Of a stretch of DNA of 42,243 bases, positions 1 through 7,148 are shown in pieces; positions within the stretch are counted from its first letter, which is position 1, and every line of letters starts with the position of its first letter. Source of the DNA: a virus; the IMG/VR virus record IMGVR_UViG_3300021425_002479, positions 1 through 42,243 of that record. One strand, written 5' to 3'. The notes under the pieces were generated by a model. It was not told the DNA's origin and ran no database searches. It saw only the letters and a list, made by a program, of their open reading frames with translations. Both the position numbers and the translations under genes were made by a program.

Positions 1-533
1 GCTTCTGGTGATGTTTCTCCATAAGGATCATTGTCGTCGCCAGTTTGGTTAAATCCTGGTTCTTCAAAGAACTTTTCGACTTTACCGTTTTCTACAACCA
101 TTGCATAACGCCATGATCTATTACCAAACCCTAAATGGTCTTTACATACAAGCATACCCATTTTCTCAGTAAACTCGCCTGTACCATCAGGTATAAATTT
201 AATTTTTTTAACTTCTTGATCAATCATCCACTTACGCATTACGAAAGTATCATTTACACTAACAACATATACATCGTCAATGCCTTGTGCTTTAATGTCT
301 TCATATAGTTCTTCAAATCCTGGAACTTGATACGTTGAACAAGTAGGCGTAAATGCGCCTGGAAGGGAAAATACTACAATACGTCTATTATTAAAAATTT
401 CATCTGAGCTTACAGTTTTCCACTCAAATGGATTTTCGTTACCATTAGTTTTGTCTACAAACGTAATAGGATTACCATCTGTTCGTACACGATATTTAAA
501 ATCAACACTTGGTACTAAAGTGCCTTCTTTCAT
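1..533 (-). CDS. Peroxiredoxin (Prx5-type), 3' end outside the window
   Basis: Thiol peroxidase expected to reduce hydrogen peroxide or alkyl hydroperoxides in the cytoplasm. The 177 visible residues contain the Prx5 signature PGAFTPTCS at about residues 58-66, with the peroxidatic Cys at 65, and the typical stretch FGNRSWRYAMVV further on. The start ATG at 533 has a strong Shine-Dalgarno (AAGGAG, 5 nt upstream). The frame runs off the left edge near the usual family C-terminus, so only a few residues are missing. A host-type sigma70 promoter lies 45-75 bases upstream. Redox protection during infection is an inference; the family assignment is secure. Confidence 0.93.
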   Translation of the reverse strand, partial: MKEGTLVPSVDFKYRVRTDGNPITFVDKTNGNENPFEWKTVSSDEIFNNRRIVVFSLPGAFTPTCSTYQVPGFEELYEDIKAQGIDDVYVVSVNDTFVMRKWMIDQEVKKIKFIPDGTGEFTEKMGMLVCKDHLGFGNRSWRYAMVVENGKVEKFFEEPGFNQTGDDNDPYGETSPE

Positions 534-577
534 ACTAAACTCCTTAATAAATAATTTGTTATTTGACTAACATGTAT

Positions 578-606
578 AATTTAGCACATCACGCATAATT
601 TGTCAA
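578..606 (-). promoter_or_regulatory. Sigma70-type promoter for the peroxiredoxin gene
   Basis: TTGACA at 606-601, 17-bp spacer, TAAATT at 583-578 (4 of 6 to TATAAT). The -35 is preceded by GG, giving GGTTGACA, which recurs at four other promoters in this window. The peroxiredoxin start lies 45 nt downstream. Confidence 0.5.
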
Positions 607-616
607 CCACAAATGG

Positions 617-623
617 CTAAATA
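617..623 (+). promoter_or_regulatory. T4-type late promoter box, plus strand
   Basis: CTAAATA ends 5 nt before the ATG at 629. With T4-like late spacing (start site about 6 nt after the box) the mRNA would begin at or inside the start codon, so this gene may be leaderless. Confidence 0.5.
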
Positions 624-628
624 TTACT

Positions 629-787
629 ATGAACGTTGAGCCTCAGAACATACATTCCCCTAAACACCCAGACGATGATTTAAAGTGTCTGCTATGCGGA
701 GAACTGTGTCACTGTGGTGACGTAAGTAAAACAGGGTGTGGAACTTGTACGCATCAGTTACCTGATGAGAAAGAGGATTCCGAATAG
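629..787 (+). CDS. Small cysteine-rich protein, 52 aa
   Basis: Unrecognised protein. It has six cysteines between residues 20 and 40 in a CxxC...CHC...CxxC pattern (CLLC, CHC, CGTC), which suggests a small zinc-binding knuckle. The acidic tail ends EKEDSE. There is no Shine-Dalgarno before the ATG; instead a late box CTAAATA ends five bases upstream, so translation may start on a leaderless mRNA. It is the first of five plus-strand genes (629-1802) that run against the surrounding minus-strand genes. Function unknown. Confidence 0.6.
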   Translation: MNVEPQNIHSPKHPDDDLKCLLCGELCHCGDVSKTGCGTCTHQLPDEKEDSE

Positions 788-814
788 ATACACTAAGGGC
801 ATTAGAGGGCAAAA

Positions 815-1093
815 ATGAATTTTTTACAAATAGTTGGAGAAGTAGGGTTTCCAATAGCTGGCGCACTAGCTGCAGGGCTTTTTGTTTTTATTACACTACG
901 ATTTATACTTGAAAGTGTTACTGGGTCTGTAAAAGGACTTATGGGCATGATTGAAGCTCTTAATAATCGTGTGCAAACAATGAACAACGATCTAGTTAAA
1001 ATAGATGCACTAATGAGTCACGCATTAAATGTAAAACCAAATATAGATAGACTTGCCGCTAATGAAGGCAAGGAAGATGCAAGGAGAGACTAA
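815..1093 (+). CDS. Small membrane protein, UviB/BhlA holin-like, 92 aa
   Basis: One N-terminal transmembrane segment (about residues 10-32, GFPIAGALAAGLFVFITL) is followed by an amphipathic, probably coiled-coil, tail with charged residues. The layout matches the UviB/BhlA family of small holin-like proteins, but no diagnostic motif proves it. The protein resembles the product of 1313-1651 (both have GFPI near the start, then a Gly/Ala-rich helix), so the two look like diverged paralogs. The start ATG has an AGAGGG Shine-Dalgarno. The stop overlaps the next start (TAATG). A role in lysis or membrane energetics is inference. Confidence 0.65.
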   Translation: MNFLQIVGEVGFPIAGALAAGLFVFITLRFILESVTGSVKGLMGMIEALNNRVQTMNNDLVKIDALMSHALNVKPNIDRLAANEGKEDARRD

Positions 1094-1320
1094 TGCTTTG
1101 GGTAGATTATAATATAGAAAGTTTTGCTGATGGTAGTTTTACTGTTAAAGGCGAATGGCCTGGTGAATTAATGGGTAAAACTAGTGACGGCAAGTCAAAA
1201 GATCATTATTTGTACAAACCAGGTGATGTGTTTGTTGTTGACGAATACGGTATCTTAAGAAAAATAGACGAAGTTAATGCACTGTTATTAAAACACGAGA
1301 CTAATAAAACAAATGGATAG
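1093..1320 (+). CDS. Hypothetical protein, 75 aa
   Basis: No family recognised. It is a soluble, probably beta-rich small protein (segments FTVKGEWPGEL, GDVFVVDEYG) ending in a Lys/Asn-rich tail. Its ATG shares bases with the upstream stop (TAATG) and its own stop overlaps the next gene by 8 bases. It is therefore translationally coupled between two UviB/BhlA-like membrane proteins and may work with them. No motif suggests an activity. Confidence 0.6.
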   Translation: MLWVDYNIESFADGSFTVKGEWPGELMGKTSDGKSKDHYLYKPGDVFVVDEYGILRKIDEVNALLLKHETNKTNG

Positions 1321-1651
1321 TTCACTAATAGACGCAATTAACCAATATGGATTTCCTATTGTTGCGGCAATGGGATTAGGTTATTTTGTCTATTATGTCT
1401 GGAAATGGGTTACATCAGAAATTAAACCAGTATTAGGACAAGCAAGTACTACGCTTGTTGCACTGATAGATCGTATTCGCATGTTAGACAACGATATGAT
1501 ACGTCTTACACAAAAAATTCAAATGGTTTTAGAATTAAAAGAACAATACGAAAAAATTACTGGAAAAAGTTTAGATCTTGATGATATAGAAAAAATTACA
1601 GACTCAGACTATCAGAAACCGGTAAGGAAGAAAAGTAATGTTCAAAAGTAA
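1313..1651 (+). CDS. Small membrane protein, UviB/BhlA holin-like paralog, 112 aa
   Basis: One N-terminal transmembrane helix (about residues 12-32, YGFPIVAAMGLGYFVYYVW) is followed by a long charged helix with heptad-like spacing (residues 45-95) and a Lys/Arg-rich C-terminus. It shares the GFPI-helix-coil layout of 815-1093 and is probably a duplicate of it. The start lies inside the end of the preceding gene, so translation is coupled. Holin, antiholin or membrane-anchor roles are all possible; none is shown by the sequence. Confidence 0.65.
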   Translation: MDSSLIDAINQYGFPIVAAMGLGYFVYYVWKWVTSEIKPVLGQASTTLVALIDRIRMLDNDMIRLTQKIQMVLELKEQYEKITGKSLDLDDIEKITDSDYQKPVRKKSNVQK

Positions 1652-1802
1652 ATTTGATAAATGGTACGATAATCAAAACGATGCAACTAAGGTTTTTCTT
1701 GACAATCAAAGAAAAGAAGATAGTAAACTTATTATGCTCGGTTGGTGGTTAGGCGTTACGTCAGGTAGTCTTTTTACGCTTGTTATTTGCTCGATGCTAT
1801 AA
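1638..1802 (+). CDS. Single-span membrane protein, 54 aa
   Basis: Short ORF overlapping the end of the preceding gene by 14 bases. A charged N-terminal half (KSKFDKWYDNQND) is followed by one hydrophobic helix at about residues 31-52 (LIMLGWWLGVTSGSLFTLVI). Its last 20 bases overlap, tail to tail, the end of the cyclase gene on the other strand, which marks the convergent end of the plus cluster. There is no family match and no terminator hairpin between the two converging genes. Unknown function; possibly a partner of the two UviB-like proteins. Confidence 0.55.
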   Translation: MFKSKFDKWYDNQNDATKVFLDNQRKEDSKLIMLGWWLGVTSGSLFTLVICSML

Positions 1803-3834
1803 AGATACCATTCCAGTCTTTAGGTAAATCTTGAGTTTTTTGGAACTCGCAACGTTCTATCCACATCTTATAGTAGTCTTCCATCTTGCCATTGAAATGA
1901 CGTTTTAGTCTTTCGCAAATATAAATTGCTTCATCAAACTTCTGTGAGCGATATGCATCATGCATACGCTCGTGCATTTCTTTACTTTTATATTGTGCTT
2001 TAGTTCCTTGTAAATCAAGTACAGTGTATATGCTTAGTCCTACGCTTTTACCTTTAACTTGCAAGTCATCTACCTTTAAGTAAAAGAAGTTATCTTTAGT
2101 TGCGTTGTATGTTGCTTCACCAACTAGTAGCAAACATCCATACTCCTTACACTTGCTTTCTATACGAGCCGCTGTACTTACAGCATCCCCGAGAACATCA
2201 TAACTGTGTCTGGCTGTTGACCCCATTTCACCAAGATAGCCAAGACCAGTATTAATACCGGCACCCATACCAATGGGTGGTCGGCCTTCACTTGTAATTT
2301 TTTCATTAAACTTCTCCACTGATTTTAACATTTGTAATCCTGTTTCAACTGCTGTTCTAGGATGGTGCGGATCATCAATAGGAGCATTGTGTATGTGCAT
2401 ACTTGCGTCACCTATGTATTTGATTATCATTCCATCTGCGTCAAGTACAGGTTGTGTAATAGCATCCATATAGCCATTCATTAGTTTAGTTAGGCCTTTT
2501 ACATCATCGCCAAAACTTTCGCCAAGTGGTGTAAAGCCACGCAAGTCTGAGAACAGGATACTTACTTCACGCTTCATACCTTCTTTGATTAGTGCTGGAT
2601 TTTCTTGTAGCATACGCACAACAGTGGGCGATGCATATCCAGCAAACTGTTTTTTAATTTCTTGTTTCTGCAAATACTCGCTTACGAATCGATTAAAAAC
2701 AGCATGTAAACTTACTAGAACAAACGCTAGTATAGGCATAGTTACATCAAGCAAGTACAAGTACTCTTGCCACGCATATAAAGCGCCGTAAGCAAGTCCT
2801 CCTGTTACTACTATTATAAGCAAACCTACAGCCCAAAAAGGCGCAAGAGCCGCAACTACTATAGCAATTACACTAACTGCCGCTGTAGTTGCAAGCTCTG
2901 CTAGATCAGCCCAAAATGGTCTTTCGATTTGGTCGCCGTCTAATAAAGTTTGTAGTGTAACAGCCGCAGGTATATAATTATATTGCGGGCCAGTTGGACT
3001 AGCAATAAGTCCGCCTAAACCTTCTGCTGTTATTCCTACGACAACAGTACGACCTTGGAATTCACTAAAGTCATCCTTGGCCGCACTTATTGTGTCAAAC
3101 TTTTTATTCCAACGTAACCAAATTTGGCCATTAGGGTCAGTGTTAATAATTGGGTAACTCGGAACACGGATCTTTTCAATGCCACCTTCGTTGGCTTTGA
3201 TTTGATAAGATGGTTGACCTGTGGCTAATCTAATTACCTCTACAGCGAGCGATGGATATGTATCCTCCTGGATACGCATGATCAAAGGTACACGGCGTAC
3301 TACACCGTCTACTTCAGGTGCTGTGTTTATAACTCCAACACCACCGGCATTTTGACCTAGTAGAGGAATAGGACCCAGCATGCCTGGCCATTCAAACAAG
3401 AATGGTAATGGGTTTCCTATTTTGGCAACTCCGCGGGGAACGGAATTTTTGTTGACTGATGTGGTTCCCGTCTGGGCAATTACTACACCGTTGTCTGCAA
3501 GTGCATTGGCTAATGCTTCATCTCCACCTAATCTATCAGGTTCGGAAAAAAGTATAGGTATTACAATAATACCTGCACCTGCTTCTCGAAGTTTCCAGAC
3601 TATATCTGCAATTACTTCGCGCTTCCAAGGCCACTGACCATACTTCTCAATGGCAGGTTCGTCAATAGCAACGATTCCTATATCTTGGGATTGCACCGGC
3701 TGATCGGTTTGTTGAAGTAAATCAAATTGCTTCAGCCTAGCAGTTTCCACTACGGTGCTATTCCCATAGTGTAACATAAAAAGTATTAGAGCTGTTATGA
3801 ATGTAACAGACCAATGTGTGATATACTTCGTCAT
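1783..3834 (-). CDS. CHASE2-domain adenylate cyclase, class III, 683 aa
   Basis: Membrane receptor cyclase expected to make cAMP in response to a periplasmic signal. Order: N-terminal transmembrane helix (about 8-24), CHASE2 sensor (about 30-305), three transmembrane helices (about 312-382), then a class III cyclase domain (about 420-610). Metal-binding aspartates D430 (FSDLRGFT) and D476 (YIGDA) are present, as are the adenine-selecting pair K472 and D546. The transition-state Asn of the usual GDxVNxxxR motif is Ser here (GDAVSTAAR, S553); R557 is kept. Activity may therefore be altered. The start ATG has no Shine-Dalgarno; a late box ends 4 nt upstream. It is the last gene of the curli-type operon, which suggests it senses or signals envelope change. 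Confidence 0.93.
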   Translation of the reverse strand: MTKYITHWSVTFITALILFMLHYGNSTVVETARLKQFDLLQQTDQPVQSQDIGIVAIDEPAIEKYGQWPWKREVIADIVWKLREAGAGIIVIPILFSEPDRLGGDEALANALADNGVVIAQTGTTSVNKNSVPRGVAKIGNPLPFLFEWPGMLGPIPLLGQNAGGVGVINTAPEVDGVVRRVPLIMRIQEDTYPSLAVEVIRLATGQPSYQIKANEGGIEKIRVPSYPIINTDPNGQIWLRWNKKFDTISAAKDDFSEFQGRTVVVGITAEGLGGLIASPTGPQYNYIPAAVTLQTLLDGDQIERPFWADLAELATTAAVSVIAIVVAALAPFWAVGLLIIVVTGGLAYGALYAWQEYLYLLDVTMPILAFVLVSLHAVFNRFVSEYLQKQEIKKQFAGYASPTVVRMLQENPALIKEGMKREVSILFSDLRGFTPLGESFGDDVKGLTKLMNGYMDAITQPVLDADGMIIKYIGDASMHIHNAPIDDPHHPRTAVETGLQMLKSVEKFNEKITSEGRPPIGMGAGINTGLGYLGEMGSTARHSYDVLGDAVSTAARIESKCKEYGCLLLVGEATYNATKDNFFYLKVDDLQVKGKSVGLSIYTVLDLQGTKAQYKSKEMHERMHDAYRSQKFDEAIYICERLKRHFNGKMEDYYKMWIERCEFQKTQDLPKDWNGIFIASSK

Positions 3835-3838
3835 AACG

Positions 3839-3845
3839 TATTTAT
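3839..3845 (-). promoter_or_regulatory. T4-type late promoter box before the cyclase
   Basis: ATAAATA on the minus strand, then CGTT, then the ATG at 3834. The box overlaps the stop of the 34-aa gene. The same ATAAATACGTTATG string occurs at 4250, so both genes probably give leaderless late mRNAs. Confidence 0.5.
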
Positions 3846-3949
3846 TATAGCACTAAGATGCCTATAAGAAAGCCGATGTTTAGTCCAACTGAACATATAA
3901 ATGCAAAGTCCTTCCAAAAGTTATACTGTACGTATTCATGTTCTTCCAT
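3845..3949 (-). CDS. Single-span membrane miniprotein, 34 aa
   Basis: Very short ORF starting with ATG at 3949 inside the end of the upstream gene (14-base overlap). An acidic and aromatic start (EEHEYVQYNFW) leads into one hydrophobic helix (about residues 14-34, DFAFICSVGLNIGFLIGIL). It ends exactly at the late box of the CHASE2 cyclase. Overlap with the upstream frame and a single clear helix support translation; there is no homology evidence. It could be a small regulator of the neighbouring membrane cyclase or of curli export; that is only context. Confidence 0.4.
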   Translation of the reverse strand: MEEHEYVQYNFWKDFAFICSVGLNIGFLIGILVL

Positions 3950-4250
3950 TATTTTTGCCCATCAGTTTTGCTTTTAAAAGATCTAAGTCTTTATTACTTT
4001 GCGTTTGCTTTTGATTGCTTGATTGTAAATTATTTCTTTTTGATCGTTGTGCCGTTTCCACCATGCACTCGGCTTGTGCCTGTGAATTATTATTGGATCG
4101 GTCTCGACGGCCAATGCTGCGTTCCACAGCGGCGATCCTTTTTTTAATTGAATTGATTTTTGATTGGAGATCATCTTCGAATGCCCTTTCTGATGGCTCT
4201 GATGCCATCTTCGTAGATCCACAGATTATTTTACATAACCACGCCCTCAT
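3936..4250 (-). CDS. Hypothetical charged coiled-coil protein, 104 aa
   Basis: No family recognised. Residues about 20-50 form a charged helix (DDLQSKINSIKKRIAAVERS), followed by an Asn/Gln/Ser-rich, probably disordered stretch (about 52-88) and a basic C-terminus. The start used is the ATG at 4250, directly behind a late box (ATAAATA, CGTT, ATG). An internal ATG giving MASEPSERAF is the alternative, with a weak GAAG upstream. It lies between the second curlin gene and the cyclase, so it belongs to the curli-type operon by position only. Confidence 0.5.
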   Translation of the reverse strand: MRAWLCKIICGSTKMASEPSERAFEDDLQSKINSIKKRIAAVERSIGRRDRSNNNSQAQAECMVETAQRSKRNNLQSSNQKQTQSNKDLDLLKAKLMGKNNGRT

Positions 4251-4254
4251 AACG

Positions 4255-4261
4255 TATTTAT
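4255..4261 (-). promoter_or_regulatory. T4-type late promoter box inside the curli-type operon
   Basis: ATAAATA on the minus strand ends 4 nt before the ATG at 4250. It sits in the 12-base gap after the second curlin gene, so the last three genes of the operon can be transcribed separately, late. Confidence 0.5.
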
Positions 4262-4262
4262 G

Positions 4263-5321
4263 TTAGTTATTTCTGTTTACAATTATTGAGCAACCGTTTG
4301 CATTTGTACAATACCCGGTTATACTTACACTGTCAGCACTTGTAGTAACATTTTGAGTTAGACTGTAGTTGTATGCACCCCCAGAGTTTGTAAGATCTAT
4401 TGCGGCCGTTGCACTTTGGCTGCCTCGTTGATTAACATCTACTGTATGTCCGTCACCGTCAAGAACAATGTCTGCCCACTTAACGCCGCTGTTGCCTCTT
4501 TGATATAGATCAACCTCATTATTGTCGCCTGTTATTTCAATAAAACCATCGTGTCCTGCTTTGCCCATTTGTGTATGCGTTACACCATTGTTATCGCCGT
4601 CTACTACATTTGCTATATGATGTCCTGCACCGCCACCACCTTGCCTGTTTGTGTCTGTTTGATAACTGTCTAAAACATTGTTATCGCCTGTAACAGTCCA
4701 GTATACTTCGTGATCACCTGTTTCATCTGTATCAGTTGTGCCATCATCGTGTTTGCCCTGCCAAGCATTAATAACATTGCTATTACCTGATACTACAACA
4801 CGGCTAAAGTTATTGTCTGATTCTTGATAACTGTCTAAATCGTTATTGTCTCCGTCGGCTTCTGCATACGATTCGTTGTAATCGCCTTCTTGATATATTG
4901 TAATTGTATTGCCATTATGATCGTAACTGCTACCAGCTTCGGCGTGAGCATCATTATTATCACCTAGTTGTGTTACACTCATTGTGCAGTCTTCACCGTG
5001 ACAGTCTATTACAGCCGCATTGTTATCTCCAGTTTGTGTTAGAGTGCTACTACTGTCTCCTATGTCAGCATTGTATATGCCAAGTGTATTGTTGTTGCCT
5101 GTTTGTGTATAAGTGAATGTAGAAGGACCAAGACTTCCAATCAGCCCTTTATTTGATAGGTTATTCAAATCACCAATCTTATTATTTTCACCATCCTGTG
5201 TAATGGTAAGATCAACATTGTCACCAATTTGGTTTATATAGATTTCATTAGCATAACAGGCTTGAGCACCAAAGTATGCAAGTATAACTACTAATCCTAA
5301 ATGTGTTCCTGTAAATTTCAT
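4263..5321 (-). CDS. Secreted curlin-repeat protein, 352 aa (CsgA/CsgB-like)
   Basis: Predicted amyloid fibre subunit exported through CsgG. An N-terminal signal peptide ends ACYA before the mature start NEIYINQIGDN. The mature chain carries about ten irregular curlin-type repeats of the form x-Q-x-G-D/N-N-x (INQIGDN, ITQDGENN, YTQTGNNN, LTQTGDNN, VTQLGDNN, YQEGDYN, YQESDNN). It is strongly acidic and rich in Asn, Asp and Gly, as in curli and other functional amyloids. Two Cys pairs (near CHGEDC and at the C-terminus) are unusual for CsgA. The start overlaps the FecR stop (ATGA). The mature N-terminus nearly matches that of 6441-7142, so both probably share an export signal. It is about twice the length of E. 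coli CsgA. Confidence 0.85.
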   Translation of the reverse strand: MKFTGTHLGLVVILAYFGAQACYANEIYINQIGDNVDLTITQDGENNKIGDLNNLSNKGLIGSLGPSTFTYTQTGNNNTLGIYNADIGDSSSTLTQTGDNNAAVIDCHGEDCTMSVTQLGDNNDAHAEAGSSYDHNGNTITIYQEGDYNESYAEADGDNNDLDSYQESDNNFSRVVVSGNSNVINAWQGKHDDGTTDTDETGDHEVYWTVTGDNNVLDSYQTDTNRQGGGGAGHHIANVVDGDNNGVTHTQMGKAGHDGFIEITGDNNEVDLYQRGNSGVKWADIVLDGDGHTVDVNQRGSQSATAAIDLTNSGGAYNYSLTQNVTTSADSVSITGYCTNANGCSIIVNRNN

Positions 5322-6466
5322 TGGCTCTGCCTTATATCTATAGAGTTAATACCAGCACCTAGTCTATAATCTAGTATTGCTTCTCCTTGTTGTTCTACGT
5401 TAATAATATATCCCCCTTCTTGGGATAATGTTAATTGTGTCATGTTAACAACACCTGAGTCTGTTCTTCTAAATACGTAATTAGGATCAGCCTTTTCTAA
5501 TTCTATTCTTGTATCTGGATCGTAACCAAATTGTTGGTCTGCAAAAAATTGTTCGTTTTGTTTGTCTAGTTCGTTTCTAAATAATGCCGCTAATTGCATG
5601 TTAAGTTGATCTATCATATCATGTAACAATTCACCTAGGTAATAATCTGTTCCACGCATTAAGTCTGTTACCCATATATCTTTGATGCTATCTGTAAGTG
5701 CATCTGTATCAAGATCATCAAATTCTAAGTAATCAATATCTAAGAATTCAAACTGAGCTCTTTGTTTTTTAAGTATTTCTATTTCTTCTTCGTCGTAAGG
5801 ACTACGCTTTCTTAATATTAAAAGCGATCCTATTTGTTTTTCATCTAAGTCTATTACCAATGGCTTTGATGGTTTTTGGTAACTACTTTTTATTTGTGTT
5901 GTTTGAAATGCTTGGTTCATAATAACGAAACCTGTGTCGCTTTCAACACTAATTTCGCCTACTACACATGTACCGTTAGTATCACAACTAGGTAGCAATG
6001 TAACCATTGTACCACCTATCTCGTCTACAAGCATTATGAAATCTGTACCACGTACACCGATTGTTGCACTTGGTGTTCTTATTTTTACGTTTTGTTGATA
6101 ACGTTTTGCTATTTGTCCAGAAGCGTACCTTACTGTTCCTAATGACGCTTTTAAACTAATTGATCCTATATCGTTTGCTGGATCATATACAAACTCATCA
6201 ATTAAAAGTCTGCTATGATCGGTAAGATCAACACGGGTGTCGTCCACAAAGTCAATACGCATTCTACCTTTTGCGGTAACTGCTGTATCCATACTTTGCA
6301 CACCAACACCCGTGCCTCCTTCAATAACCTGACGATCCCTTTCCAATACACCGGAACCTTTTATTTCGCCAATTGCTCCTGCATCAGGACTAGCGAATGC
6401 CGGCAAACTGGAAAGGGCCACACATATTGCTATGCCCGACTTAATCAGATTGCGTAATATCAACAT
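5318..6466 (-). CDS. FecR-domain protein with C-terminal curlin-like repeat, 382 aa
   Basis: Secreted protein: an N-terminal signal peptide ends LPAFA. A FecR domain follows (about residues 45-150), recognisable by IDFVDDTRVDLTDHSRLLID and PSATIGVRGTDF. The middle is acidic and helical. The last 45 residues look like a curlin repeat pair (TQLTLSQEGGYIINVEQQGE, then GAGINSIDIRQSQ). FecR domains in bacteria bind polymers or transmit envelope signals. Fused to a curlin tail, this protein could be a nucleator or anchor for the fibre, like CsgB. The start chosen is the ATG at 6466, which overlaps the preceding gene; an upstream in-frame TTG at 6496 is possible. Confidence 0.8.
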   Translation of the reverse strand: MLILRNLIKSGIAICVALSSLPAFASPDAGAIGEIKGSGVLERDRQVIEGGTGVGVQSMDTAVTAKGRMRIDFVDDTRVDLTDHSRLLIDEFVYDPANDIGSISLKASLGTVRYASGQIAKRYQQNVKIRTPSATIGVRGTDFIMLVDEIGGTMVTLLPSCDTNGTCVVGEISVESDTGFVIMNQAFQTTQIKSSYQKPSKPLVIDLDEKQIGSLLILRKRSPYDEEEIEILKKQRAQFEFLDIDYLEFDDLDTDALTDSIKDIWVTDLMRGTDYYLGELLHDMIDQLNMQLAALFRNELDKQNEQFFADQQFGYDPDTRIELEKADPNYVFRRTDSGVVNMTQLTLSQEGGYIINVEQQGEAILDYRLGAGINSIDIRQSQ

Positions 6467-7142
6467 CTTGGTTATCACCGCTGAAAGTCGCTTCAATTAT
6501 GTTATCGCCCAATCCGCTTTGGGTTATATCATAAGTGCTACCACCTCCTGTTACATCAATGTTTATCGTATGTCCGTTAACGTCTCCGTTACCGTCTATA
6601 TCAATAGTGAATGTGTTACCAGTATTAGCAAGACTTGCACTATTATCACTTGTTAGTGTAAGTGCTACACTTTCGCCATCAATGTTAGATGTGACTGTGT
6701 TACCGTCACCATCAATAGTAAAGTTTGCTACTAAGTCTTGTGCATCTGCTGTTTCACCTGCATAAATTGTAAATGCGTTTGAATCACCATTTGTTGTTAT
6801 ATTTGCTGTTACGTTTTCACAATTGACACCTGAAGTTTGATCGCAAGTCATAGTAACACTATTACTGTCTCCGATAAAACTCCACGTACCAGTATAGGTA
6901 TTCCCTTTGATAACCGCCGCTATCGTGTTAGAATCACCTTGCTGAGTAATACTAAATGTCATATCGTCGCCATCTAGTGTTACGTCAGTTTGTGATGTAC
7001 CAATCACGTTATTGGAACCATCCTGCACTATGTCTAAATCTAAATTATCACCTATTTGAGCAATATAGATATCATTAGCATAAGATGGAACGGCTATTAA
7101 AAGTGATACACATATTAAAACGCTTTTTATTATTTTTTTCAT
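6441..7142 (-). CDS. Secreted curlin-repeat protein, 233 aa (CsgA/CsgB-like)
   Basis: Signal peptide ends VPSYA before the mature start NDIYIAQIGDN. Curlin-type units follow (IAQIGDN, IVQDGSNN, ITQQGDSN, then more degenerate TINGDGNTV-type strands and ITQSGLGDN, ITQSD at the end). It is acidic, Asn/Asp/Thr-rich and nearly Lys-free after the signal peptide, typical of secreted beta-solenoid amyloids. It follows csgG by 6 bases and its end overlaps the FecR gene. It has one Cys pair (CDQTSGVNC). It probably is one of two fibre subunits exported by the adjacent CsgG/CsgF pore; major versus minor subunit cannot be told from sequence. Confidence 0.83.
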   Translation of the reverse strand: MKKIIKSVLICVSLLIAVPSYANDIYIAQIGDNLDLDIVQDGSNNVIGTSQTDVTLDGDDMTFSITQQGDSNTIAAVIKGNTYTGTWSFIGDSNSVTMTCDQTSGVNCENVTANITTNGDSNAFTIYAGETADAQDLVANFTIDGDGNTVTSNIDGESVALTLTSDNSASLANTGNTFTIDIDGNGDVNGHTINIDVTGGGSTYDITQSGLGDNIIEATFSGDNQDVDITQSD

Positions 7143-7148
7143 ATTATT

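Noticed and set aside
541-628. TATAAT at 575-580 on the plus strand as a host promoter for the plus cluster
   Set aside because: The only TTGACT lies 6 bases upstream, far too close; the CTAAATA box is a better candidate.
4263-7142. Repeated short DNA blocks in the curlin genes, at first glance like a repeat array
   Set aside because: They encode degenerate Q-x-G-x-N amino-acid repeats; spacing and DNA sequence vary, so they are neither CRISPR nor mobile repeats.
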